From Nocardia sp. BMG51109 (GTDB lineage: Bacteria; Actinomycetota; Actinomycetes; Mycobacteriales; Mycobacteriaceae), in NCBI RefSeq assembly GCF_000526215.1, contig NZ_JAFQ01000004.1:1984001-2048000 (forward strand): DNA of 64,000 bases. Direction: 5' to 3'. A program made the translations under genes and the position numbers. Below are positions 26,443 through 34,082 of the stretch, one piece after another. Each line of letters begins with the position of its first letter. Positions within the stretch are counted from its first letter, which is position 1. The notes under the pieces are model-generated. The model saw only the letters and a program-made list of their open reading frames with translations. It was not told where the DNA came from and searched no databases.

Positions 26443-26570
26443 CAGTCGTCGACCCGCATCGTGTAGTCGAGCCCCATGTAGTCGGCTCTCATGGTGAACT
26501 CCGTGACTTCGAACGGTTGAAGGTTCTGATCCAGGCCAGTACGAAGAACAACCAGTGCAGGCACACTGTC
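26442..26570 (-). pseudogene. 3' remnant of a KorSA-like GntR regulator gene
   Basis: Read leftward from 26570, about 41 codons (DSVPALVVLRTGLDQNLQPF to YTMRVDD) match the C-terminus of the intact GntR protein at 46021-46809. The stop overlaps the GNAT start as in the AICE. Everything before residue ~220 of the regulator is missing. It is direct evidence that the tRNA-Arg island once contained the AICE regulatory module. Confidence 0.82.
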
Positions 26571-26595
26571 GGTGGCCTGGTTGTTGCTGTGGCGT

Positions 26596-27063
26596 TTATC
26601 GGCATCTGTGTCCCGAAATCAGGCGGAGAGCCGTCAAACGCACGGTGGCTGCCTCATACTCGGCGATGCTCTCCGACAGCGCGTCCTCGGCTCGTTTGCT
26701 GTGCCTGAGCTTGGTTCGTGCGTCGGTTACGGCCTTCCAACGGCCGACCAGTTCGTCGATTACCCAGGCGTACTCTCGCGCGTCCTGCCAGTCACCGTCG
26801 ACGGTTTCGATGATGCGGTCGATCAGCGCGTCACTGGTAATGGTGGGCAGGTCGACGTCGAGCTTTGTCAGTGCGTTCTCGCCGTTCTCGACATTCAGGC
26901 CGCCGGAGGTACCCGCTCGATGCACGGCAAGGACCGTGCGGGGATGGAACCATTCGCCGAAGGTGGCCAGAAGCCATGTAACACGCAGGATGTCGGCGCG
27001 GGGATGTTGTGGGTCGAAGTGGCCTCGCATCGCGGTGAACAGTTCCTCAACGGTGGGCAGCAT
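26596..27063 (-). CDS. Hypothetical protein, last gene of the nucleoside-hydrolase operon
   Basis: A 155-residue helical, charged, soluble protein (MLPTVEELFTAMRGHFDPQHPRADILRVTWLL, LSESIAEYEAATVRLTALRL). I do not recognise a family. It overlaps the nucleoside-hydrolase gene by 17 bp, so the two are translationally coupled and probably act together. Confidence 0.6.
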   Translation of the reverse strand: MLPTVEELFTAMRGHFDPQHPRADILRVTWLLATFGEWFHPRTVLAVHRAGTSGGLNVENGENALTKLDVDLPTITSDALIDRIIETVDGDWQDAREYAWVIDELVGRWKAVTDARTKLRHSKRAEDALSESIAEYEAATVRLTALRLISGHRCR

Positions 27064-27925
27064 CGGTCACCTCCCGCTGGAGTCCGGTGAAGATCATCGC
27101 GTGCAGCCATTGCACGAATGCGGGGTAGTCGACACCTGTTGCGGTCCAGATCATCCGGCCGGCACGATCGCGAGTCATGCGAGCATCAGCCGCGATCCGA
27201 ACCCGCTCCGGGACGAATGCCACGAACTCATGTCCCAGTGCCGCCGACAGGGCGAGAGGGTCATGCATCTTGCTCGGTTTCCCGCGCGCGAGCCAGCGTT
27301 CGAGGTTCGCCGCGACGATGCGCGCCCATTCCGGAACACCTGGGGCCGAAAACATACGGAACAACTCGGAGTCACGAGTGATCTGGAGTTCGTCGGTGTG
27401 GGTCCAGTCCGACAGCAACAGCCGCGGCTCACATGACGTCCGCAGCGCCAGCCCTGCTGAGACCTGATCGCGCCGGAGATTTGTCGATGCCCGGGTCTTG
27501 TCTCGGTATCTGTCGAGCCATCCGCCCTGTTGGGTGACCTGGATTTGTTCGGCGAGATGCGGGCGGGCGGTGAGGATTCGGGCGAGGTTCGACATCGGTC
27601 CCTGCCCGACCCAGCGAACCCGGCCGGTGCTCGCGTCACAGATTTGGGTGATGACGCCGACGACATCGGACGGTTGGGCGGGTACGCCGTCGATCAAGTC
27701 GTCGAGTAGGAACTTTTCGTGGTTGCCGAGTTCGTGACCGGCGACGACCTCAACGTCGGTGCGGCCCAGGGCATTCATGAGCAGCCGGACGCCGCGGGCA
27801 CGCCTGCCTCCGGTTTCGTCGGAGGTGATCACGGTGAGATGGTCGACGGTGATACCGGCGATAGCGAGGGATACCGCGTCGTCGGCATCCCAGAAGGCGT
27901 CGGTGTCGATGACTACGTGTTGCAC
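27047..27925 (-). CDS. Nucleoside hydrolase-like protein
   Basis: A 292-residue protein of the inosine-uridine nucleoside hydrolase fold. The N-terminal calcium-binding cluster is DTDAFWDADDAVSL, a variant of DTDPGxDDA that keeps all the Asp residues. The C-terminal MHDPLAL supplies the last metal ligand, and the middle GPMSNLARIL matches the family's GPLTNLA loop. The enzyme would cleave N-ribosidic bonds. Being in a mobile island with unknown small partners, it may be a metabolic or defence cargo gene. Confidence 0.82.
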   Translation of the reverse strand: MQHVVIDTDAFWDADDAVSLAIAGITVDHLTVITSDETGGRRARGVRLLMNALGRTDVEVVAGHELGNHEKFLLDDLIDGVPAQPSDVVGVITQICDASTGRVRWVGQGPMSNLARILTARPHLAEQIQVTQQGGWLDRYRDKTRASTNLRRDQVSAGLALRTSCEPRLLLSDWTHTDELQITRDSELFRMFSAPGVPEWARIVAANLERWLARGKPSKMHDPLALSAALGHEFVAFVPERVRIAADARMTRDRAGRMIWTATGVDYPAFVQWLHAMIFTGLQREVTDAAHR

Positions 27926-27957
27926 GATGGCTCCGGATTCATGTCTCGGGCGGGTCG

Positions 27958-28086
27958 TCAGGGCCGGTTCTCGGCGGTCGGCATGCCACCGCGCGGATAG
28001 GCGAGGTCGGCGACGATGACTATCCCTACGACGGCTAGACAGATCGCGACGACGACGGTTGTGACCACCAGCGCGGGGCCATTCAC
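27958..28086 (-). CDS. 42-residue single-pass membrane protein
   Basis: GTG to TGA encodes VNGPALVVTTVVVAICLAVVGIV, continuing to GGMPTAENRP: one membrane helix with a short basic/polar tail. It fits exactly between the genes at 28094 and 27047, so it is probably a real member of the operon. Small hydrophobic proteins of this kind are common in actinobacterial plasmids and integrative elements; the role is unknown. Confidence 0.6.
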   Translation of the reverse strand: MNGPALVVTTVVVAICLAVVGIVIVADLAYPRGGMPTAENRP

Positions 28087-28093
28087 AGCGGCC

Positions 28094-28474
28094 TCATGCC
28101 GACCGACCTGTGTTTATGCCGAGGCCGGTGACTTCAACGCGCGAGCGGGCTTGTATCAGTACCTGCTCGCCTTCGGTGGTGATCAACTCGGCCTCGAGCC
28201 TGATCGCGTCGTCGATGCCCTCGACGTGACGCAGGTCCGGCACGATCACTCCGTTTGCCCTGGTGCGGCGCAGCGCGAGCCGTATCGTGCTCAACGGCCA
28301 CAGGGCGGCCGGGTCGAGCAGGACGACCGTTTCGTCGACGGCACGGCCGAGCCGCAGACCGAGTGCCATCATTTCGTGCTCATCGCGAACGCGGTCGTCG
28401 GTCAGATCGGGCCTGATGCATCGGATCAGCAGTCGGCCGGTCGTTACCGAGATATCGCGAGTCTGGATCGTCAT
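28094..28474 (-). CDS. Hypothetical protein with resolvase-like pattern
   Basis: A 126-residue protein. GGAGGAACCG before the ATG at 28474 is a strong ribosome binding site and decides this start over an open extension to 28639. The strand/helix order and VIVPDLRHVEGIDDAIRLEAELITTEGE recall the catalytic-domain tail of serine recombinases, but the active-site Ser/Arg set is not visible, so it would not recombine DNA. It is first in the leftward operon 28474 to 26596. Confidence 0.6.
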   Translation of the reverse strand: MTIQTRDISVTTGRLLIRCIRPDLTDDRVRDEHEMMALGLRLGRAVDETVVLLDPAALWPLSTIRLALRRTRANGVIVPDLRHVEGIDDAIRLEAELITTEGEQVLIQARSRVEVTGLGINTGRSA

Positions 28475-28805
28475 CGGTTCCTCCGGTGGCTGGTCCGGTT
28501 GATGGGCGGCCCGCTGGAGGTGCCATCGGACTGCTCGCTGGGGCAATCCGGTTGGTGCCGGCGGATCCATGCGTTGCCTCTCGTTGTTGGCAAGGCACCC
28601 GCCACCGGGGAGCCGGAATGGGAGTTCGTCTGAGTCCACCCGGCGGCGGGGCCAAGGGCGACGCTATGGGCGATCGATTCACCAGCGCTACAAAGTTTCT
28701 CAAAGTTTCTCTGAATCAGTGCGACGATTGACCTGTACCGACAGGTTGATGGACGATCGTGGTTGGAAGAAACCTAAGGAAACACATTGGACAGGGAGAG
28801 TAGCG
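28475..28805. other. Divergent promoter region inside the island
   Basis: About 330 bp separate the leftward operon from the rightward DUF6879/XRE triad. It holds a small tandem repeat (CAAAGTTTCT twice near 28691) and the ACCTGT dyad. No gene is evident. Confidence 0.6.
28731..28746 (+). promoter_or_regulatory. Candidate XRE operator
   Basis: ACCTGTACCGACAGGT is a dyad with perfect 6-bp arms and a 4-bp centre, 60 bp before the first gene of the triad. TTGACC overlaps its left edge and could be a -35, so binding would block transcription. Confidence 0.5.
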
Positions 28806-29132
28806 ATGCCTCTAAAGTTCCTCGGTAAGAGCACAACGGGTGGTCAGTCGCCGACGTTGTGGCTGAGTGATCACGGAATCTACGTCTGCCAGGGCTGGAG
28901 GACGGATGTGCCGAACGAGATCGAGATACCGCATCGGCTTCTTCAATACCTGGAGCCGGGGACGTGCCTGGGTACCCTCCTCAGGGACACCGGTCACGGC
29001 ACGTTCATCCTCAGCGGAAAGCCGGTGACGGACCCGTCGGCACTAGCACAGATGGACATACCCGCTCATGAGCTGAGCGTGGAAGTCCCCGTAGGACAGG
29101 AGATCCGACCAGATGTTGCTCTATCACGGTGA
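28806..29132 (+). CDS. Small hypothetical protein, first gene of the DUF6879/XRE triad
   Basis: A 108-residue protein (MPLKFLGKSTTGGQSPTLWLSDHGIYVCQGW, EIPHRLLQYLEPGT). Genes of this look are recurrent partners of DUF6879 and XRE genes in actinomycetes, as I recall them; the function is unknown. It overlaps the next gene by 20 bp. Confidence 0.65.
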   Translation: MPLKFLGKSTTGGQSPTLWLSDHGIYVCQGWRTDVPNEIEIPHRLLQYLEPGTCLGTLLRDTGHGTFILSGKPVTDPSALAQMDIPAHELSVEVPVGQEIRPDVALSR

Positions 29133-29646
29133 GGATGCCCTTCGCCTCTTCCGTGAGAACTGGGCCGTAGCGGTCCATCTCGAACTCCAGGACACCTACA
29201 CGACCCCGGAGGAAGACGAACCGCTGCGGAAGTTCCTGACCGGCGAACCGGACGACTATGCCTGGTGGTTCGCCGGTTGGGGAGACCTCGTCCGGGAACT
29301 GACCGACGAAGGCAAGACCATCCGCCGACTTCGCGTCGTCACCGAACCCCATACCGACTACACCCGGTTCGCGCTGGCAATCGCCCGGCTCAACGCGGAA
29401 GCCGGGGAAGACATCCGATACATCCCCCGGCACGGCGTCGACCCTGAACAGCTCAGCGGGGACGACTGGTGGATCTTCGACGACGATCTGGTGGCATTCA
29501 GCGTCTTTACGCCAACCGGGGCCGGTGGAGGGTTCGCGACCACGAGCGATCCTGCGATCGTTTCGCACATCCGGGCCGTCCGAGACCGATTGTGGCCGAC
29601 CGGGATTCCCTATGCCGAATACGCTACGGCTGATGTTCAGCGGTGA
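29113..29646 (+). CDS. DUF6879-family protein
   Basis: A 177-residue protein. ENWAVAVHLELQDTYTTPEEDEPLRKFLTGEP, WWFAGWGDLVRELTDEGKTIRRLRVVTEPHTDYTRF and the closing DDWWIFDDDLVAFSVF are characteristic of DUF6879. It is coupled to both neighbours (20-bp and 4-bp overlaps). The molecular function is not established. The position directly before an XRE/DUF5753 regulator is the standard arrangement. Confidence 0.75.
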   Translation: MLLYHGEDALRLFRENWAVAVHLELQDTYTTPEEDEPLRKFLTGEPDDYAWWFAGWGDLVRELTDEGKTIRRLRVVTEPHTDYTRFALAIARLNAEAGEDIRYIPRHGVDPEQLSGDDWWIFDDDLVAFSVFTPTGAGGGFATTSDPAIVSHIRAVRDRLWPTGIPYAEYATADVQR

Positions 29647-30506
29647 CCGACCCGGCCGGCCGAGCAAGGCAAGCGCTCGGTGAGCAGTTGCGGGAAATCC
29701 GCAAGGACGCCGGACTGACCGCCCGGGCCTTGGCCGAGCTACATGGTTGGCCACGGTCGAAGATGTCGAAAATCGAACTGGGACAACAGAGTCCCACCGA
29801 AGACGACATCCGTGCGTGGTGTCGATCCTGCGGTGCGGAAAACCAGGCGCCAGATCTGATCGCGTCGCTCCGTAACGTCCAGGCGGCATACCTGGAGATG
29901 AAGCGGATGCGCCTACCGGTTCGACAACGGCAGTCGATCAATTGGGAGGCCGACACCAGGCTCATGCGCTGGTACGAACCTTGGGTGGTGCCAGGTCTTC
30001 TCCAGACCCCGGACTACGCGGAAGCCCTGCTCACGAAAGTGCTGGAGTTCTACCACGAGTCGACGGACGATCTCGAAGCGATGCTCGCGGCCCGGCTGGA
30101 GCGTCAGCACGTTCTCTATCGAGGCAATCACCGGTTCCATTTCCTGATCGCCGAGCAAGTTCTGCACAGCACGGTCGGCGACAACGGCACCATGATCGGT
30201 CAACTGGATCGGCTCCTGGTCGCGATGTCGTTACCGCGCGTCGTACTCGGTGTTATTCCAGCCCACACCGAATACGTTGTACCGCAGTCGAACTTCTGTA
30301 TGTTCGATCGCCGTAGAGTGCTCGTCGAGACGATCACAGCCGAGCTGACGATTGCTCAGCCACGGGAAATCGCACTGTACGAGAAGACATTCGCCGTCCT
30401 CGCCGAGCAAGCAATCTACGGTGCCGCGGCACGAAGCATCATCGCCGCCGCTCTCGATAGCCGCCACAACGACACTGACACGTCAGGATCGGACGGCACG
30501 CCGTAA
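29643..30506 (+). CDS. XRE-family regulator with DUF5753 domain
   Basis: A 287-residue regulator. The helix-turn-helix (LGEQLREIRKDAGLTARALAELHGWPRSKMSKIELGQQ) covers residues 10-65. The C-terminal DUF5753 domain has WYEPWVVPGLLQTPDYAEALL and RLERQHVLY. It is last in the triad, close to the tRNA-Arg att site. In Streptomyces such regulators pair with small partner proteins in differentiation control. It probably represses its own operon through the ACCTGT dyad. Confidence 0.88.
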   Translation: MTDPAGRARQALGEQLREIRKDAGLTARALAELHGWPRSKMSKIELGQQSPTEDDIRAWCRSCGAENQAPDLIASLRNVQAAYLEMKRMRLPVRQRQSINWEADTRLMRWYEPWVVPGLLQTPDYAEALLTKVLEFYHESTDDLEAMLAARLERQHVLYRGNHRFHFLIAEQVLHSTVGDNGTMIGQLDRLLVAMSLPRVVLGVIPAHTEYVVPQSNFCMFDRRRVLVETITAELTIAQPREIALYEKTFAVLAEQAIYGAAARSIIAAALDSRHNDTDTSGSDGTP

Positions 30507-30642
30507 GCAGATGGCCGACCCAAGGTGATGGAGGCGAGCAAGCTGACGCGATCAACCGGGAGCAACGGGAAGCAGTCTCCGGAATGGATCGGTTGCTGGA
30601 TGGAACAGCGTTGTCGTCAGCTGGCGTCGCCAACGACACGAA

Positions 30643-30673
30643 AAGGCCCTTCCGCAGTGAGCGAAAGGGCCTT
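30643..30673. terminator. Bidirectional hairpin terminator beside tRNA-Arg
   Basis: AAGGCCCTT...AAGGGCCTT (stem extended by CGC/GCG, loop AGTGA). On the minus strand it is followed by TTTTCG, so it would end tRNA-Arg transcription. It lies 8 bp outside the att repeat. Confidence 0.7.
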
Positions 30674-30680
30674 CTACCCG

Positions 30681-30719
30681 ATGCGCGCCCGGAGAGACTC
30701 GAACTCCCAACCTTCTGAT
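30681..30719 (-). repeat. Right att copy within tRNA-Arg(ACG)
   Basis: 39 bp identical to 22272-22310, covering the 3' half of the tRNA. With the left copy it encloses about 8.4 kb of accessory DNA. The tRNA is regenerated intact on this side. Confidence 0.88.
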
Positions 30720-30756
30720 CCGTAGTCAGATGCTCTATCCATTGAGCTACGGGCGC
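30684..30756 (-). tRNA. tRNA-Arg (anticodon ACG)
   Basis: A 73-nt cloverleaf. The acceptor arms GCGCCCG and CGGGCGC pair perfectly, the D-arm is GTAGCTCAATGGATAGAGC, the anticodon loop is CTACGGA and the T-arm includes GTTCGAGTC. The full CCA is not encoded. It is the integration site of the 22.3-30.7 kb island. Confidence 0.95.
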
Positions 30757-30795
30757 ATGGTCTATCCAGTTGTCAGCCCGGCGGACCGGGCTTGG

Positions 30796-30882
30796 CGGAG
30801 GCGAGAGGATTTGAACCTCCGGTCCCCGTGAAGGGACAACTCATTAGCAGTGAGTCCCATTCGGCCGCTCTGGCACGCCTCC
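30796..30882 (-). tRNA. tRNA-Ser (anticodon GCT)
   Basis: An 87-nt type II tRNA with a long variable arm. The acceptor arms are GGAGGCG and CGCCTCC, the anticodon loop is CTGCTAA and the T-loop is GGTTCAAATCC. An encoded CCA follows at 30793-30795. It lies just upstream of, and co-oriented with, tRNA-Arg. Confidence 0.95.
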
Positions 30883-30977
30883 TGGAGCCTTCTCGTACGA
30901 GGGCCCGGTCCTTTCGAACCGCCGAGAGGAAAGAGTACAGAGCGTCAGCTCAGGACGCAAAACGGCTGGTCGAGCGA

Positions 30978-31703
30978 TCAGCGGAGGTGGCTGTCGAACC
31001 AGTCGAAGATTCGGGTCTGGGCGGCGACGAGAGTTTCCGCATCGTCGGAGTCCGAGGGGGCGAAGCCGGGATGGTCGGGGCGGTGGTGCAGGCCCGGATA
31101 GCTGACGAGCAGGGTGGCGACGACCGCGCGGGCGGCGGCGTCGCGGAGTTGGTCGACGTGACCGGACGGGGTGGCGGGATCGTCGTCGCCGTATACGCCC
31201 AGCCACGGCGCCTGTAGTCGGGGAGCGGCCCGGACGAGCGGGGCGGCCCGGTCGTCCAGTGCGGCCACGATGCCGGGCGCGGCCACACTGACCGCGGCGC
31301 CGATCGGCCGGTTGGTCGCCACCAGCAGGGCGGCGGTCCCAGCGGAGTCGAAGCCGAGCACCCCGATGCAGTCGCCGAACACGCCGTGCCCGGTCAACCA
31401 GTCGAAACACGCGTCGAAGTCGTCGAACAGGTCGTCGCCGAAGACCGTGTCGGTGGTTCCATTGCGGTGAAACAGGTTCGGCGCCACCACGATCCAGCCC
31501 TCGCCCGCCAGTGACCGCATCAGCTCCAGCAACGCATCGGCGAACTCGCGCGACTCGTGCAGCAGGACGATGCCGCCCCGCGCATTGCCCTCCGGCTCGA
31601 TCACGGTGATGGGCACGCGAGTCGGTGCCGCCCGCTGCTCATCGTCGTCCGCCGGCAGGTCGCCGATGCGCAACGAAGCGATGTCCCGATAAATGCCCGA
31701 CAT
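30978..31703 (-). CDS. Dienelactone hydrolase-family protein
   Basis: A 241-residue alpha/beta hydrolase. ARGGIVLLHESREFADAL is the dienelactone-hydrolase first strand, GVLGFDSAGTAALLVA the nucleophile elbow (Ser in place of the usual Cys), WLGVYGDDDPATP the Asp strand and YPGLHHRPDHPGF the catalytic His region. The ATG at 31703 gives a normal length. It probably hydrolyses a small ester or lactone. It is divergent from the aminotransferase at 31829. Confidence 0.82.
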   Translation of the reverse strand: MSGIYRDIASLRIGDLPADDDEQRAAPTRVPITVIEPEGNARGGIVLLHESREFADALLELMRSLAGEGWIVVAPNLFHRNGTTDTVFGDDLFDDFDACFDWLTGHGVFGDCIGVLGFDSAGTAALLVATNRPIGAAVSVAAPGIVAALDDRAAPLVRAAPRLQAPWLGVYGDDDPATPSGHVDQLRDAAARAVVATLLVSYPGLHHRPDHPGFAPSDSDDAETLVAAQTRIFDWFDSHLR

Positions 31704-31828
31704 GAAACCAGGGTAGTTCGCATTCTTAAACTTCGGGAGAACTCGCACGTGAGAACCGCCTACCCGAATATTTTCCGGCTGAGTCGGCACTGTAACCGAG
31801 CCCGTCCGGCACGCTCTAGGGTAGTAGG

Positions 31829-32908
31829 GTGACCGCTCGAATTCGTCCGGACCTCGAGTCCATCCCCGCCTACGCTCCGGGCCGCAGCCGCCCCGGCGCG
31901 GTGAAGCTGGCCAGCAACGAGACCACGCTGGGTCCGCTGCCGACCGTCGCCAAAGCCATCGCGGAGGCGGCCGAACTCGCCAACCGCTACCCGGACAACA
32001 CGTCCAGCGAACTTCGCGCGGCCGTTGCCGAGTTTCACGGCGTGGAGGTGGCGAACGTGGCGATCGGCTGCGGCAGCGTCGCGCTGTGCCAGGAATTGGT
32101 GCAGATCACCTGCTCCGCGCCGACGGACGAGGTGCTGTTCGCATGGCGGTCGTTCGAGGCGTATCCGATCGTCACCCAGGTGGGCAACGCCCGGGCGGTA
32201 CAGGTGCCGCTGACCGATGGGTACGCGCACGATCTCGACGCGATGGCGGCGGGCGTCACCGAGCACACCCGGCTGATCTTCGTCTGCAACCCCAACAACC
32301 CCACCGGCACCGCATACGGTCACGCCGAGCTGGTCCGCTTCTTGGACGCCGTGCCCGAGCACGTCCTGGTGGTGCTGGACGAGGCCTACTACGAGTACCT
32401 GCGGCTGCCGGCCGACGATCACCCGAACGGCGTGGAGATCGGTCGCGACCGGCCGAACGTCCTGGTGCTGCGGACCTTCTCGAAGGCGTACGGGCTGGCC
32501 GGCCTGCGGGTCGGCTACGCGGTGGGCGACCCGGAGGTGATCACCGCGCTGATGAAGGTGCACATCCCGTTCAGCGTGAACCGCCTGGCGCAGGCCGCCG
32601 CGATCGCGTCCCTGGACGCCCGGCACGAACTGCTGGAACGCACCGATCACGTTGTCGCCGAACGGAATCGGATGCGCGAGGCACTGCTGAACGCCGGCTA
32701 TACGGTGCCGCCGAGCGACGCGAATTTCCTCTGGCTGCCGCTGGGCGAGCGCAATGTCGAATTCGGTGAGGCGAGCGCGGAGGCGGGAGTGCTGGTGCGC
32801 CCCTACGGCGCCGACGGCGTCCGGGTGACGGCGGGCGACCCGCACGAGAACGACCTGTTCCTGACCTTCGCCACCGACCCGGAAGTCGTCGCCCGCTTCG
32901 CGCGCTGA
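31829..32908 (+). CDS. pat: Aromatic amino acid / histidinol-phosphate aminotransferase
   Basis: A 359-residue fold-type I PLP enzyme. KLASNETTLGPLP near the start, CNPNNPTGTA, VVLDEAYYEYL and the PLP-lysine motif TFSKAYGLAGLRVGY are all intact. It resembles mycobacterial Pat/HisC2, which transaminates phenylalanine, tyrosine and histidinol phosphate. The GTG start is at 31829. It stands alone, convergent with the mycolyltransferase-like gene only 2 bp downstream. Confidence 0.88.
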   Translation: MTARIRPDLESIPAYAPGRSRPGAVKLASNETTLGPLPTVAKAIAEAAELANRYPDNTSSELRAAVAEFHGVEVANVAIGCGSVALCQELVQITCSAPTDEVLFAWRSFEAYPIVTQVGNARAVQVPLTDGYAHDLDAMAAGVTEHTRLIFVCNPNNPTGTAYGHAELVRFLDAVPEHVLVVLDEAYYEYLRLPADDHPNGVEIGRDRPNVLVLRTFSKAYGLAGLRVGYAVGDPEVITALMKVHIPFSVNRLAQAAAIASLDARHELLERTDHVVAERNRMREALLNAGYTVPPSDANFLWLPLGERNVEFGEASAEAGVLVRPYGADGVRVTAGDPHENDLFLTFATDPEVVARFAR

Positions 32909-32910
32909 GT

Positions 32911-33981
32911 TCAGCGGATACCCAGCGCCTTGGCGATGGTCGGCCAGGCCTTCGGCAGTTCGTCGGCCCAGTACGGCCAGGAGTGGGTACCGACGTTGTG
33001 CAGGTTCACCTCGGCCGGGATCTGCATCCGCGACAGCCGGTCGGCCAGCGCCATCGTGCACACGTTGGCGGCGGCCTCCAGCGGTCCGCCGAACGGGACG
33101 GACGTGGAGGACTCGGGATTGGTCGAGGTGTCGTGCGGGCCCGGCATGCCGCTGCCCGCGGACAGGTAGATCGACTCGCCGCGCAGGCCCTCGGCGTTGA
33201 CCATCACGTCGTGCGCCAGCCAGTCGGGGTCGTCCTGTTTGCCGTACATGTTGTCCGGTTCGCCGCCGTAGGTGCGCACGACCGCCCGCGCCTGCGCCTG
33301 CCCGAGATCGGAACCCATGGCGTAGCAACCGCTGTGCGCCGCCACCGCGCGGTACAGCTTGGTGTTGCGCATGACCAGCATCATCGCAGCCTCGGCGCCC
33401 ATCGACACGCCCTCGACGGCATTGCGCCCGTTGCCGTCGAACTCGTTGTCGATCAGCGGCGGAAGTTCGCGGGTCAGGAACGTTTCCCACTTGTTGGTGC
33501 CCAGCACCGGATCCGGGCGCTGCCAGTCGGTGTAGTACCCGGCCGGACCGCCGAGGGTGAAGACCACGTTGACGTTCTTGTCGCCGAAGAACGGCAGCGC
33601 ATGGCCGCGCTCGACCCAGTTGTTGTAGTCGTTGCTGGCGCTGCGACCGTCGAGCATGTAGAGGGTGGGGCGTGGGGCGCGCCGATCGGCGGGCAGGAGA
33701 ACCTGCACCGGAACGGTGCGGCCCATCGAGGGCGACTTCACGAACACCCGAAGAAAGCGGTCGGTGATCGGCTCGATGCGATCGATCTCCGCCACCTTGG
33801 GCGGCTGGGGCTCGGCCTGAGGCTGCGGCCCCTCGGCCGATCCCGATTCGGCCGGCGGCTGGTGCGCGGGCGGCGGCGGATCGGCGGCACCGGGCGCCAC
33901 AGAACCGACCGCACCGAGGATCAGTGCAGCGCAGGCGATGGCGGCGCCGGTCAGCCGACGCCGTCTCCGGCGACGAACCAT
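32911..33981 (-). CDS. Antigen 85-like mycolyltransferase / esterase
   Basis: A 356-residue secreted alpha/beta hydrolase. An Arg-rich N-terminus is followed by a hydrophobic signal peptide and a Pro-rich linker to about residue 65. The catalytic domain has PVQVLLPADRRAPRPTLYMLDGRSA, WERGHAL-type loops, the elbow GVSMGAEAAM (Ser) and HNVGTHSWPYW (His), the antigen-85 pattern. It would transfer mycolic acids to trehalose or arabinogalactan in the outer envelope, which fits a mycolata host. Confidence 0.88.
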   Translation of the reverse strand: MVRRRRRRRLTGAAIACAALILGAVGSVAPGAADPPPPAHQPPAESGSAEGPQPQAEPQPPKVAEIDRIEPITDRFLRVFVKSPSMGRTVPVQVLLPADRRAPRPTLYMLDGRSASNDYNNWVERGHALPFFGDKNVNVVFTLGGPAGYYTDWQRPDPVLGTNKWETFLTRELPPLIDNEFDGNGRNAVEGVSMGAEAAMMLVMRNTKLYRAVAAHSGCYAMGSDLGQAQARAVVRTYGGEPDNMYGKQDDPDWLAHDVMVNAEGLRGESIYLSAGSGMPGPHDTSTNPESSTSVPFGGPLEAAANVCTMALADRLSRMQIPAEVNLHNVGTHSWPYWADELPKAWPTIAKALGIR

Positions 33982-34082
33982 GGCCGTTATCCTGCCAGAG
34001 CTTGGGGGCGACGTCGAAGTTCGTCATGCCCAAGTTGCGTGAATCGTGACACGGCCATAGGGGTTCGAGTTATCCTCGCGAG

